Positions 26,929 to 35,848 of a stretch of DNA of 64,000 bases are shown piece after piece. The DNA comes from Dyadobacter psychrophilus (GTDB taxonomy: Bacteria > Bacteroidota > Bacteroidia > Cytophagales > Spirosomataceae), in the NCBI RefSeq assembly GCF_900167945.1, contig NZ_FUZA01000005.1, forward strand, positions 264,601 through 328,600, read 5' to 3'. The notes under the pieces were generated by a model. The model made no database searches. It had not been told where the DNA came from and worked only from the letters and a program-made list of their open reading frames with translations. Position 1 is the first letter of the stretch. Every line of letters begins with the position of its first letter. Both the position numbers and the translations under genes were made by a program.

Positions 26929-27768
26929 ATGACTTCAAGAAGAGCTTTTGTAAAAAAAGGAATTGCCGGATTGGTTACCGGCGGGGTTTTGTCCCAGTCT
27001 GCTTTTGCCAGGGATTTTGTGTTTGAAAAAAAGGCAGACACATTTAAGCTGGCTATGGCCGGATTCAGTTTTGTGAATTTTAAGCTGGATGAATCGCTCG
27101 AAATGATGAAAAAGACCGATGTGCATTACTTGTGTATCAAAGATTTTCATTTGCCATATAAAAGCACAGCTGAGGAAATTGCGGCTTTCCATGAGAAATT
27201 GAAACAGGCGGGCGTAACGGGTTATGCTGTTGGGCCAATTTATACAAAAACACCACAGGACATTGATAATGCGTTTGATTATGCCAAAAGTGTGGGCGTA
27301 AAGCTGATCGTGGGCATTCCCAATCACGAAGACCTTAAATATGTGAGCGACAAAGTGAAGGAAACGGGCATTCGTTATGCAATCCATAACCATGGTCCGG
27401 AGGATAAGCTTTATCCTAATGCAACCTCTATTCACAACCTGATTAAAGACCTTGATCCTGGCCTGGGCATTTGCTTTGACATGGGCCACAACCGCCGCGA
27501 TAACCAGGATTCGGTTGCAGATCTTGGCAAATACTCGAAAAGGATTTTTGATATACATTTAAAAAACGTCACGGCTGCCACGAAAGAAGGGAAAACTTGT
27601 GAGCTGGGGCGCGGAATTATCGATATTCCTGCATTTGTGAAAATGCTCAGAAAGGTGAAGTATGATGGCTGCTGTAGTCTTGAATATGAGAAAGATATGA
27701 AAGACCCGCTGGCTGGAATTGCCGAATCGGTGGGCTATTTCAAAGGTGTTTGTGATGCAGGCAATTAA
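26929..27768 (+). CDS. Sugar phosphate isomerase/epimerase-like TIM barrel with Tat signal
   Basis: 279 residues. The N-terminus SRRAFVKKGIAGLVTGG is a twin-arginine signal (S-R-R-x-F-x-K) ending at SAFA, so the folded protein is exported to the periplasm. The body is an AP-endonuclease-2-type TIM barrel (xylose isomerase-like): LAMAGFSFVNFKLDES, YAVGPIYTKTPQDIDNAF, and metal-ligand motifs CFDMGHN, FDIHLKN and the C-terminal CSLEYEKD. Such periplasmic isomerases in Cytophagales are often found near sugar-oxidising enzymes. The substrate is unknown. The gene ends 108 bases before pgi. Confidence 0.88.
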   Translation: MTSRRAFVKKGIAGLVTGGVLSQSAFARDFVFEKKADTFKLAMAGFSFVNFKLDESLEMMKKTDVHYLCIKDFHLPYKSTAEEIAAFHEKLKQAGVTGYAVGPIYTKTPQDIDNAFDYAKSVGVKLIVGIPNHEDLKYVSDKVKETGIRYAIHNHGPEDKLYPNATSIHNLIKDLDPGLGICFDMGHNRRDNQDSVADLGKYSKRIFDIHLKNVTAATKEGKTCELGRGIIDIPAFVKMLRKVKYDGCCSLEYEKDMKDPLAGIAESVGYFKGVCDAGN

Positions 27769-27798
27769 GTAAATGTCGTTTCAAGTGATGTAAAATCA

Positions 27799-27806
27799 TA
27801 TTTTTG
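27799..27806 (+). promoter_or_regulatory. Candidate Bacteroidota -7 promoter element for pgi
   Basis: TATTTTTG matches the TAnnTTTG -7 consensus exactly. An upstream TTTC at 27779-27782 could serve as a weak -33 element (consensus TTTG), though spacing is shorter than usual. Transcription from here would leave a 5' leader of roughly 65 bases before the pgi ATG, which contains an inverted repeat. Confidence 0.4.
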
Positions 27807-27820
27807 CATCCATATTAATG

Positions 27821-27873
27821 TTATGGCCGCTCGTTGCGGTCCGCGAAATTGATTATTAAACATAACGCCATAA
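27821..27873 (+). promoter_or_regulatory. Inverted repeat in the pgi leader, ending 3 bases before the start codon
   Basis: TTATGGC at 27821-27827 and GCCATAA at 27867-27873 are exact complements, and inside them CCGC (27827-27830) and GCGG (27836-27839) form a smaller hairpin. The outer pair closes a loop that would cover the ribosome-binding region. It may be a leader structure affecting translation, or chance; no known riboswitch class is recognised. Confidence 0.3.
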
Positions 27874-27876
27874 GAA

Positions 27877-29526
27877 ATGCTCAAAACCGTGCCCTTTGAT
27901 CAACTGGCAGCTTATAAAAAGCTGAAAACGCATCATAAAACCATTTCTCAAAAACATCTGAAATCGCTTTTTGAGGAAGATGCGGATCGCCACAAGAAAT
28001 TCTCAATCCGTTTTGGCGATATTTTGCTCGACTATTCCAAAAACCGTATTACAACCCGTACGCGCTCTTATCTTGTCCAACTTGCCGAAGAGGCGGGATT
28101 GGCGGACGCCATTGAGCAGATGTTTACGGGAGAAAAAATCAATGCGACAGAAGGACGCTCGGTGCTCCACGTTGCCTTGCGTAACCGGTCTAATGATCCC
28201 GTTCTATCTGACGGAAAAGATGTAATGCCGGACGTAAATGCTGTTCTGGCAAAAATGAAGGAGTTTTCAGGTAAGGTGAGATCCGGCAGCTGGAAAGGTT
28301 ACTCGGGTAAGGAAATCACTGACATTGTGAATATTGGGATCGGTGGAAGTGATCTGGGCCCCGTAATGGTTACCGAGGCGTTGAAAGCCTATGGAAAACC
28401 CGGCTTGAATGTTCATTTCGTATCCAATGTCGACGGAACGCACATCGCAGAAACCGTTAAGTCGCTGAACCCGGAAACGACATTGTTTATGATCGCTTCC
28501 AAAACGTTCACCACGCAGGAGACGATGACCAACGCACACAGCGCACGCGCATGGTTTTTGGAAAAAGCTGGCAATAAGGAGCATGTGAAAAAGCATTTTG
28601 TGGCGATTTCAACGAACCAGGCTGAGGTTGAAAAATTCGGCATTGATCCTGAAAACATGTTCGGTTTCTGGGATTGGGTTGGCGGCCGCTATTCATTGTG
28701 GTCGGCAATCGGGCTTTCTATTGCTTGTTTTGTGGGTTTCCAAAATTTCGAGCAGCTTCTTTCGGGCGCGCACGAAATGGATAAACATTTCAGGACAACG
28801 AAGTTTGAAAGGAATATTCCCGTTATTCTGGCCTTATTAGGTGTTTGGTATAACGATTTTTTTGATGCGCAAACGCAGGCCATCTTGCCTTATGACCAAT
28901 ATTTGCATCGTTTCGCTGCTTATTTCCAGCAAGGAGATATGGAGAGCAATGGTAAAAGTACAGGACGCGACGGCAAACCTGTTGGCTACCAAACCGGTCC
29001 GGTGATCTGGGGCGAGCCTGGAACTAATGGTCAGCATGCATTCTACCAGCTGATCCACCAGGGGACAAAGCTGATTCCCTGCGATTTCATCGCGCCGGCA
29101 ACGAGCCATAATCCGCTGGGTGAACATCATAAAATGTTGTTATCCAACTTTTTTGCCCAGACAGAAGCATTAATGAATGGCAAAACGGAAGAGGAAGTAA
29201 AAGCTGAGCTTGTGGCTGCTAAAAAGTCAAAAGAAGAGATAGAATTTCTAACACCGTTCAAAGTATTTTCAGGCAATCGCCCTACGAACTCTATTTTGGT
29301 GAAGAAAATCACGCCTAAAACACTGGGAAGCCTCATTGCCATGTATGAGCACAAGATTTTCGTGCAAGGCATTATCTGGAATATTTTCAGCTTCGATCAA
29401 TGGGGTGTGGAGCTCGGCAAGCAGCTTGCGAACAAAATTTACCCGGAACTTCAAAATGACTGGCCAGTTTCGAACCACGATAGTTCGACCAATGGCCTGA
29501 TTAATCAATACAAGCGGTGGCGGTAA
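27877..29526 (+). CDS. pgi: Glucose-6-phosphate isomerase
   Basis: 549 residues, the usual length of long-form PGI. Motifs include the first substrate-binding segment VNIGIGGSDLGPVMVTEAL, the SKTFTTQET phosphate loop, GGRYSLWSAIGLS, the catalytic Glu/His region GTNGQHAFYQLIHQG, and the C-terminal signature FSFDQWGVELGKQLA. It interconverts glucose-6-phosphate and fructose-6-phosphate in the cytoplasm, joining glycogen breakdown products to glycolysis. Its 3' end overlaps the convergent vanZ-like gene by 22 bases. Confidence 0.97.
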   Translation: MLKTVPFDQLAAYKKLKTHHKTISQKHLKSLFEEDADRHKKFSIRFGDILLDYSKNRITTRTRSYLVQLAEEAGLADAIEQMFTGEKINATEGRSVLHVALRNRSNDPVLSDGKDVMPDVNAVLAKMKEFSGKVRSGSWKGYSGKEITDIVNIGIGGSDLGPVMVTEALKAYGKPGLNVHFVSNVDGTHIAETVKSLNPETTLFMIASKTFTTQETMTNAHSARAWFLEKAGNKEHVKKHFVAISTNQAEVEKFGIDPENMFGFWDWVGGRYSLWSAIGLSIACFVGFQNFEQLLSGAHEMDKHFRTTKFERNIPVILALLGVWYNDFFDAQTQAILPYDQYLHRFAAYFQQGDMESNGKSTGRDGKPVGYQTGPVIWGEPGTNGQHAFYQLIHQGTKLIPCDFIAPATSHNPLGEHHKMLLSNFFAQTEALMNGKTEEEVKAELVAAKKSKEEIEFLTPFKVFSGNRPTNSILVKKITPKTLGSLIAMYEHKIFVQGIIWNIFSFDQWGVELGKQLANKIYPELQNDWPVSNHDSSTNGLINQYKRWR

Positions 29527-29930
29527 CGGTCAATCACCATTGATTTAAACGCAAGCCCTATTAACACACCGGCAGCATCTGCAACGGCGTCCCACCAATC
29601 AAATGTGCGGTCGAAGGGCAGGAGCTGCTGGTAAAATTCCAATCCAAGTCCATAAGCCATCCCGAGCAGCACGAACAGTGCTGCTTTTTGCGGATATACC
29701 AGCGTCCATAAGGTAAACCAAACAATAAAAAGTCCCGCGTGCACGATCTTGTCGAAGTCTGCAACTGGTGCAGAAGGAATATCCTTTCCGGGCCATGTAC
29801 AGGCAAGAAGGATAAGAAATGTCCAGATCCAGGCAATCCACCAGTTTCGGGATAGTACATTAATAATGCCCAGGAAAAGTTTAGAGACCATGAGGAAGGT
29901 TTTTGTCTGCAATTTAAGCGATTTTGCCAT
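29505..29930 (-). CDS. VanZ family membrane protein
   Basis: 141 residues with three to four hydrophobic segments (WWIAWIWTFLILLACTWPG, HAGLFIVWFTLWTLVY, KAALFVLLGMAYGLGLEFYQ). The motifs DFDKIVHAGLF and the C-terminal DWWDAVADAAGVLIGL (D-x-x-D-x-x-A-D-x-x-G) are the VanZ-family signature. Function is generally unknown; the name derives from a teicoplanin-resistance protein. The coding region overlaps the last 22 bases of pgi in the opposite direction. Confidence 0.88.
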   Translation of the reverse strand: MAKSLKLQTKTFLMVSKLFLGIINVLSRNWWIAWIWTFLILLACTWPGKDIPSAPVADFDKIVHAGLFIVWFTLWTLVYPQKAALFVLLGMAYGLGLEFYQQLLPFDRTFDWWDAVADAAGVLIGLAFKSMVIDRYRHRLY

Positions 29931-29968
29931 TCAAGTATTTTGAATTCGTTGAAAATTCGGCATGAACC

Positions 29969-29980
29969 TGATAATTATCA
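29969..29980. promoter_or_regulatory. Palindrome in the vanZ / hydrolase divergent region
   Basis: TGATAATTATCA is a perfect 12-base palindrome midway between two divergent genes. It could be an operator for a dimeric regulator; AT-rich palindromes also arise by chance. No second copy was noticed nearby. Confidence 0.25.
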
Positions 29981-30050
29981 ATTTAAAGATATGCCCACGT
30001 ATTAGTAATATTTTTTAATAATTTAGCGGATCACAAAATTCCTTGCCTTG

Positions 30051-32504
30051 ATGAAACGCGTTTACTTATTACTCACTCTATTACTGACTTTTTCCTTTAC
30101 TGGCTTTGCGCAAAAAATTGTCCATTTGGATGAAGGCCTTGCAGCGGGTCCCTGCCATCAGTACGGTCGCGAAGCATTGTATACTGATCAGCTTGCTTAT
30201 CAACTTTACAACGGAACATTAGCAAAACCACAGGAAGGCAGTTTGCTGCTTAAAAACGCCAAAGGCGAAGACGTTAATTGGCGAAAAGTCAAAGCCGACA
30301 CCTCGCACAGGTTACGCGGGGATTCTTTTTCGAATGGGTATGTTTATCTCACATATCAATCTGAAAAAGAGCAAACTGTAATCCTGACCGTGACCGGCAA
30401 TGATATGCTATTTTTTAATGGCGTTCCGCGCGGCGGGGATATGTATCGTTATGGCTGGATGAACCTGCCGGTCCGTTTGAAAAAAGGGACGAATGAAATT
30501 TACGCGCGGGTCGCACGTTTTGGAAGATTTGGAGGCATTGCAGCCAACATTACATTTCCGGAGAAACCCGTTTTTATCGATACAAAGGATGCTACATTGC
30601 CGGATGCGGTTCCAGGCTTGAAAAACGATTCGCTTTGGATTGGCCTGGTTGTGGCAAACACAAGTTCAAAAGTGTTAATGGATTTAGAGGTTAAATCAGT
30701 TGTTTCGGGTAAGGAAGTGACTACAACTTTGCCATCGGTTCCTGCCTTATCTTTGCGCAAGGTTGGTGTTTTGGTAAATGCTTCCGGCATTCAGACCGGC
30801 AAGCAAGACATTGCGGTTACTTTAACACAAGCTGGTAAAGTGATTGACTCCAAGAATATTAGCATTCAATTAGTTGAAGAAGGGAAGCAGTATAGCAGGA
30901 CGTTTGTCAGTGAATTGGATGGCAGCGTTCAATATTATGCAGTGTCGCCGCAGTTGAAATCTGGTTCTACCGAAAAGCCCGCATTGTTTTTCTCCGTTCA
31001 TGGAGCGGAAGTTCAGGCCATTAGCCAGGCGCGCGCTTATAAGCCGAAGGACTGGGGTGTTTTGGTTGCACCTACGAACAGGCGCCCACGTGGTTTTAAC
31101 TGGGAAGATTGGGGCCGGATGGACGCATTGGAAGTGCTGGACATTGCCAAGAAGCAATACAACCCTGATCCTGCCCGGATTTTCCTGACCGGTCACTCCA
31201 TGGGTGGCCATGGAACCTGGTTCCTTGGCGCAACATATCCTGAGAAATGGGCGGCTATTGCACCGTCTGCCGGTTATCCTACATTGTCGTCGTACGGCTC
31301 ACATGACGGCGTGATCCCCGACAGCGCAGGTTCGCCCATTGAGGCGGTGCTGCTTCGTGCCAGTAATCCGAGCAATGTTCTTGCGCTTACTTCCAACTAC
31401 AAAAGCCTGGGCGTGTATGTGGCACACGGCGATGCGGACAGGACCGTGCCCGTAACTTATGCACGGCAGATGCGTGACATTTTGGGTAAGTTTCATAGAG
31501 ATTTCAGTTATTACGAGCACATTGGCGGGGAACATTGGTACGGCGACATTAGTGTAGACTGGCCTCCGATCTTCAACTTTTTCAGCTGGCATTCAATCCC
31601 GGCGGATACTGCGGTGAATGCGATTGACTTCATGACTGCAAATCCAGGCGTTTCATCAAAAATGCGTTGGGCTTCCATACATCAACAGCTTACTGCGCTC
31701 AAATACAGCCGAATACAATTGAATCAGGATAAAAAGGCTAAAAAGATTAACGGTAAGACTGATAATGTTGCCTTGCTCTCCCTGGATCTGGGCGCTTTTC
31801 CGGTTGGGACCAATGTGACTGTTACACTGGACAGCCTGGCCGCTTTGGAATATCAGGTTAAGAAAGAGAATGAAACCATTTACTTGAAAAGAGAAAACAA
31901 CTGGCAGCTCGCCGAAGCACCTGCAAAAACGCAAAAAAATATCTTGCGAAACGGCACATTCAAAGATGCTTTCCGGAACAGAATGGTGTTCGTATATGCC
32001 ACAGGTGGAAGCAAAGAGGAGGCGAGCTGGGCACTTGAAAAAGCCAAATTTGATGCAGAATCCTGGTACTATCGAGGAAACGGTGCTGTTGACATAGTAG
32101 CAGATAAGGATTTCTCGCTGGAAAAATTCAAAGATCGTGGCGTGATTCTCTATGGTAATAAAGACACAAATGCTGCATGGAATATATTGCTAAAGGATTG
32201 CCCGGTGAGTGTTAGTAAAGGAAAGATTACAGTGGGAGAGAAGCAGTTTTCGGGCGACTTAGCAACCTATTTTATTTACCCCAGACCTGACAGTGACATT
32301 GCATCAGTAGCTGTGATCGCCGGAACAAGCAAAAAAGGTTTCCAGGCAGCGAACGCAAACCAGTATTTCAGCGGAGGAAGTGGGTTTCCTGATTTGATGA
32401 TTTTTTCAATGGATATGCTGAAAAATGGCATTAAGGAAGTGAAAATGGCTGGCTTTTTTGGAAATGACTGGTCGGTTGAGAATGGTGAATTTGTAAATAA
32501 TTAG
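30051..32504 (+). CDS. Secreted prolyl-oligopeptidase-family / esterase-type alpha/beta hydrolase
   Basis: The start is ATG 30051 (an in-frame TTG lies just before it), giving 817 residues with signal peptide MKRVYLLLTLLLTFSFTGFA cut before QK. The N-terminal ~280 residues are beta-rich with no known catalytic motif. The hydrolase core begins near 290; nucleophile Ser383 is in GHSMGGHGTWFLGATYPEKW, a likely catalytic Asp in VAHGDADRTVPV, and the His in GGEHWYGD. The motif order and GHSMGG elbow resemble the PHB-depolymerase/S9 esterase group. The C-terminal ~200 residues form another domain. Export and size suggest polymer or peptide degradation; the substrate is unknown. Confidence 0.85.
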   Translation: MKRVYLLLTLLLTFSFTGFAQKIVHLDEGLAAGPCHQYGREALYTDQLAYQLYNGTLAKPQEGSLLLKNAKGEDVNWRKVKADTSHRLRGDSFSNGYVYLTYQSEKEQTVILTVTGNDMLFFNGVPRGGDMYRYGWMNLPVRLKKGTNEIYARVARFGRFGGIAANITFPEKPVFIDTKDATLPDAVPGLKNDSLWIGLVVANTSSKVLMDLEVKSVVSGKEVTTTLPSVPALSLRKVGVLVNASGIQTGKQDIAVTLTQAGKVIDSKNISIQLVEEGKQYSRTFVSELDGSVQYYAVSPQLKSGSTEKPALFFSVHGAEVQAISQARAYKPKDWGVLVAPTNRRPRGFNWEDWGRMDALEVLDIAKKQYNPDPARIFLTGHSMGGHGTWFLGATYPEKWAAIAPSAGYPTLSSYGSHDGVIPDSAGSPIEAVLLRASNPSNVLALTSNYKSLGVYVAHGDADRTVPVTYARQMRDILGKFHRDFSYYEHIGGEHWYGDISVDWPPIFNFFSWHSIPADTAVNAIDFMTANPGVSSKMRWASIHQQLTALKYSRIQLNQDKKAKKINGKTDNVALLSLDLGAFPVGTNVTVTLDSLAALEYQVKKENETIYLKRENNWQLAEAPAKTQKNILRNGTFKDAFRNRMVFVYATGGSKEEASWALEKAKFDAESWYYRGNGAVDIVADKDFSLEKFKDRGVILYGNKDTNAAWNILLKDCPVSVSKGKITVGEKQFSGDLATYFIYPRPDSDIASVAVIAGTSKKGFQAANANQYFSGGSGFPDLMIFSMDMLKNGIKEVKMAGFFGNDWSVENGEFVNN

Positions 32505-32522
32505 TATTTATTGCTCTAAATG

Positions 32523-32555
32523 AAAAGCGCCGGGAGTTGATCCCGGCGCTTTTTT
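32523..32555. terminator. Bidirectional intrinsic terminator between convergent genes
   Basis: AAAAGCGCCGGGA (32523-32535), a 5-base loop and TCCCGGCGCTTTT (32541-32553) form a perfect 13-bp stem with a T-run to 32555. The matching A-run on the other side lets it serve both the hydrolase gene (+) and the SDR gene (-). Confidence 0.92.
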
Positions 32556-32578
32556 CTTGTGATGAAGTGTAAATTGTT

Positions 32579-33403
32579 TTAACCGTTGTCCGCAAATTCC
32601 GGATAAAGGGTCATGCCGCCATCAATGTAGAGCGTTTCGCCATTGACATAATCTGAGTCGTCCGACGCAAGCCATGCGACAGCTTTTGCGACATCCTGCG
32701 GTGTTCCAATTCTTTTATATGGGATCAATTGTAAAAGTCCTTTGTATTTATCAGGATCAGACCAAACTTCTTTATTAATAGAAGTTTTAATCGCACCGGG
32801 GCTAACCGAGTTCACCCGGATTTTATAAGGAGCGAGTTCTTGTGAAATGGACTTCATGAACATCATAATGCCACCTTTTGAAGCTGCATAGTTCACATGT
32901 CCGGCCCAGGGAATAACGTCGTGCACGGAGCTCATCAGGATGATTTTACCGATTGAAAGTTCGCTGTGGCTTACTTCCGTCGCCGCCTTTTCCTGCGCCA
33001 CAAACTGTCGTGCGGCTTCGCGGCAAACCAAAAACTGACCTGTAAGGTTCACATCAATCACTTTCTGCCATTGCTGCAATGTCATTTCCAGGAAAGAAGA
33101 ATCCTTTTGCAAACCGGCATTACTTACAACGATGTCCAAACGGCCAAACTTGCTGATGGTTTCGTTGAAGAGTGCCTTAACCTCTTCTTCATGGCTTACG
33201 TCGGCTTTTACCAAAATTGCATTTCCACCTTTTGAAATGATCTCGTTCAGCGTTTTTTCGCCCTCTTCCAGGTTGGAGCTGTAATTGACTACAACTTTGG
33301 CGCCGAGTTCGGCCAGATGAATGGCGCACGCCTTACCAATTCCGGAACTTGACCCTGTAACAATCGCAACCTGATCTTTGAATTTCAGATCTGAACCTAT
33401 CAT
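32579..33403 (-). CDS. SDR family oxidoreductase (glucose 1-dehydrogenase-like)
   Basis: 274 residues of the classical short-chain dehydrogenase type: cofactor motif VTGSSSGIGKA, the NAG motif (IVVSNAGLQKD), catalytic Ser in ILMSSVHDVIPW and Tyr-Lys in YAASKGGIMMF, then VNSVSPGAIKTS and the C-terminal DDSDYVNGETLYIDGGMTL. This arrangement is common to glucose 1-dehydrogenase and 3-oxoacyl-ACP reductase-like enzymes; the exact substrate is uncertain, and the 'R/S' residue after the Gly motif does not settle NAD versus NADP. Its start overlaps the stop of the upstream small gene by 4 bases (ATGA), so the two are translationally coupled. Confidence 0.93.
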   Translation of the reverse strand: MIGSDLKFKDQVAIVTGSSSGIGKACAIHLAELGAKVVVNYSSNLEEGEKTLNEIISKGGNAILVKADVSHEEEVKALFNETISKFGRLDIVVSNAGLQKDSSFLEMTLQQWQKVIDVNLTGQFLVCREAARQFVAQEKAATEVSHSELSIGKIILMSSVHDVIPWAGHVNYAASKGGIMMFMKSISQELAPYKIRVNSVSPGAIKTSINKEVWSDPDKYKGLLQLIPYKRIGTPQDVAKAVAWLASDDSDYVNGETLYIDGGMTLYPEFADNG

Positions 33404-33627
33404 ATAATCTCTTTTTCAAATGACTTCAGCTTTTTCCAAACCCGACGGTTAACATTTTTTACCGCCCAGTTTTTTGCAATTAAAATTGCTTTTGAAACCG
33501 CCTCACGAGGAGAAATATTATTTGTTCTTAAAAGCTCCTGCGCAATAGTGACCGCCTTTTCACGGGTCGTAGGAGATAAATACATCAACTCTGGTAACGC
33601 GATTCTATTGTCCATATTGATTTTCAA
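33400..33627 (-). CDS. Small conserved-looking hypothetical protein upstream of the SDR gene
   Basis: 75 residues (or 71 if the second Met at 33615 is used). It is basic and helical, with RIALPELMYLSPTTREKAVT, EAVSKAILIAKNWAVKNV and a Lys/Arg-rich end. I do not recognise the family. The ATGA overlap with the SDR start, and good codon use through the whole frame, support it as a real gene rather than a chance frame. It may bind nucleic acid or a partner protein. Confidence 0.65.
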   Translation of the reverse strand: MKINMDNRIALPELMYLSPTTREKAVTIAQELLRTNNISPREAVSKAILIAKNWAVKNVNRRVWKKLKSFEKEII

Positions 33628-33757
33628 ATTTTAATGCAATGGTTTAAGTAGCCTGATGAATATGTAACTCAAATGAATAAAAATTAATGCCAGAAACGAC
33701 CGGTCTTTTTTCAACTTTTTGCAGGAATCAAATACCCACTTTGAAAACTTTTCGTGT

Positions 33758-33794
33758 AAAAAAAATCCCCATCTGGTTAAAGACGGGGATTTTT
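33758..33794 (-). terminator. Intrinsic terminator of dnaK
   Basis: On the minus strand AAAAATCCCC, a 14-base loop region and GGGGATTTTT form a 10-bp stem (33761-33770 with 33785-33794), followed by an eight-base U-run (A-run at 33758-33765 on the plus strand). It lies 13 bases beyond the dnaK stop. Confidence 0.85.
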
Positions 33795-33806
33795 CAAGTT
33801 GTCTTA

Positions 33807-35723
33807 TTATTTGACTTCCTCAAAATTAACATCCGTCACATCATCGGTTGGATTGCCGTTGTCCGCAGTCCCTGGGTTTCCTTGTGGGTCACCACTTGGC
33901 CCGCCTGGTTGGCCTTCTGCACCGCCTTGTGCGTACATTTCCTGAGAGGCAGCTTGCCATGCACCATTCAGTTTTTCCATTGCAGCATCAATTCCTGCAA
34001 GATCCTGGCTTTGGTGCGCAGTTCTCAATTCCGCTAATGCTCCTTCAATCGCTGATTTATTGCCAGCAGAAAGCTTGTCACCGAATTCTTTCAATTGTTT
34101 ATCAGTAGAGAAGATCAAACTGTCAGCAGCGTTGATTTTCTCGATTTTTTCACGTTCAGCTTTGTCAGCCGCTTCGTTTGCTTTTGCTTCTTCACGCATA
34201 CGTGTGATTTCTGCATCTGTCAAACCGCTTGACGCTTCAATACGGATCTTCTGCTCTTTGTTTGTGCCTTTATCTTTTGCAGACACATGCAGGATACCGT
34301 TTGCATCCACATCAAATGTAACTTCGATCTGTGGTGTTCCGCGTTGCGCAGGTGGAATGTCAGACAAGTGGAAACGTCCTAATGTACGGTTCTGGTTTGC
34401 CATCGGGCGTTCGCCTTGCAACACGTGGATCTCAACAGAAGGCTGGTTATCAGCAGCAGTCGAGAATGTTTCTGTCTTTTTAGACGGGATTGTCGTGTTT
34501 GCATCGATGAGTTTGGTGAATACACCGCCCAATGTTTCGATACCCAAAGACAATGGAATAACGTCCAAAAGCAATACATCTTTCACTTCACCTGTCAAAA
34601 CACCACCCTGGATTGCAGCACCGATTGCCACCGCTTCATCCGGGTTAACGCCTTTCGAAGGTTTTCTGCCGAAGAATTTTTCAACTTCTTCCTGTACGCG
34701 AGGAATACGTGTAGATCCACCAACCAAAATCACTTCGTTGATATCATTGTTAGTATATCCCGCATTTTTCATTGCTTTCTTGCAAGGCTCCATCATTCTC
34801 TGGAACAATGAATCAGCAAGCTGCTCGAACTTCGCACGTGTTAATGTGCGTACAAGGTGTTTAGGAATGCCATCAACCGGGAATATGTAAGGAAGGTTGA
34901 TCTCAGTTTGTGTTGAGCTTGACAATTCCACTTTCGCTTTTTCAGCAGCTTCTTTCAAACGTTGCAATGCCATTGGATCTTTTCTCAAATCCACAGCTTC
35001 GTCTTTCTGAAACTCGTCTGCAAGCCAGTTAATGATCACTTGGTCAAAGTCGTCACCACCAAGGTGTGTATCACCATCCGTAGATTTTACTTCGAAAACG
35101 CCATCACCTAGTTCAAGGATCGACACGTCGAATGTACCACCACCTAAGTCGAAGACAGCAATCTTCATATCTAAATGCTGCTTGTCAAGACCATAAGCAA
35201 GCGCAGCAGCAGTTGGTTCGTTGATGATACGTTTCACATCAAGACCAGCGATCTGGCCGGCTTCTTTTGTAGCCTGGCGTTCTGCATCATTGAAGTAAGC
35301 AGGAACAGTAATAACCGCTTCTGTAACTTCCTGACCTAGATAATCCTCGGCTGTTTGTCTCATTTTCTGCAAAATGAATGCAGAAACTTCTTGTGGAGTA
35401 TATAACCTGTCTCCGATGGGGATACGAGGTGTGTTGTTTGGACCTTTATCAACGGTGTACGCAACAGTTTTTTGTTCACTGGTTACGTCATCGTATTTTT
35501 TGCCCATAAATCTTTTTATGGAGCTGATAGTATGCTTGGGATTCGTGATCGCCTGGCGTTTGGCTGGTGCACCGATTTTGCGTTCACCGTTATCCATGAA
35601 TGCAACCACTGAAGGGGTTGTGCGGGCACCTTCGCTGTTTGCAATTACAACCGGCTCGTTACCCTCCATGACAGCCACACAGGAGTTCGTTGTTCCTAAG
35701 TCTATGCCAATAATTTTTCCCAT
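33807..35723 (-). CDS. dnaK: Molecular chaperone DnaK (Hsp70)
   Basis: 638 residues. The Hsp70 signatures are all present: IGIDLGTTNSCVAVMEG at the N-terminus, IAVFDLGGGTFDVSILE, and VILVGGSTRIPRVQEEV in the ATPase domain, then the substrate-binding domain (SLGIETLGGVFTKLI) and a Gly/Asn/Pro-rich tail ending in the EEVK co-chaperone motif. It folds and protects proteins with DnaJ and GrpE, neither of which is in the window. It appears monocistronic with its own terminator. Confidence 0.98.
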   Translation of the reverse strand: MGKIIGIDLGTTNSCVAVMEGNEPVVIANSEGARTTPSVVAFMDNGERKIGAPAKRQAITNPKHTISSIKRFMGKKYDDVTSEQKTVAYTVDKGPNNTPRIPIGDRLYTPQEVSAFILQKMRQTAEDYLGQEVTEAVITVPAYFNDAERQATKEAGQIAGLDVKRIINEPTAAALAYGLDKQHLDMKIAVFDLGGGTFDVSILELGDGVFEVKSTDGDTHLGGDDFDQVIINWLADEFQKDEAVDLRKDPMALQRLKEAAEKAKVELSSSTQTEINLPYIFPVDGIPKHLVRTLTRAKFEQLADSLFQRMMEPCKKAMKNAGYTNNDINEVILVGGSTRIPRVQEEVEKFFGRKPSKGVNPDEAVAIGAAIQGGVLTGEVKDVLLLDVIPLSLGIETLGGVFTKLIDANTTIPSKKTETFSTAADNQPSVEIHVLQGERPMANQNRTLGRFHLSDIPPAQRGTPQIEVTFDVDANGILHVSAKDKGTNKEQKIRIEASSGLTDAEITRMREEAKANEAADKAEREKIEKINAADSLIFSTDKQLKEFGDKLSAGNKSAIEGALAELRTAHQSQDLAGIDAAMEKLNGAWQAASQEMYAQGGAEGQPGGPSGDPQGNPGTADNGNPTDDVTDVNFEEVK

Positions 35724-35848
35724 TGTTCTATATTAAAGTTAAGTATAATTTGATTCTGACTAATCCGCTGAAAGCGCTTGGCTATACAACGTTCTGAGGC
35801 TTTACTAAAAACCTCGTACCAGAAAGAAATGAATAAATGGGAAGTGAC

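Noticed and set aside
34060..34890. A long open frame on the plus strand opposite dnaK (276 codons)
   Set aside because: It is a shadow of the dnaK codon pattern; its translation is Ser/Phe/Leu-rich with no domain, and dnaK is unmistakable on the other strand.
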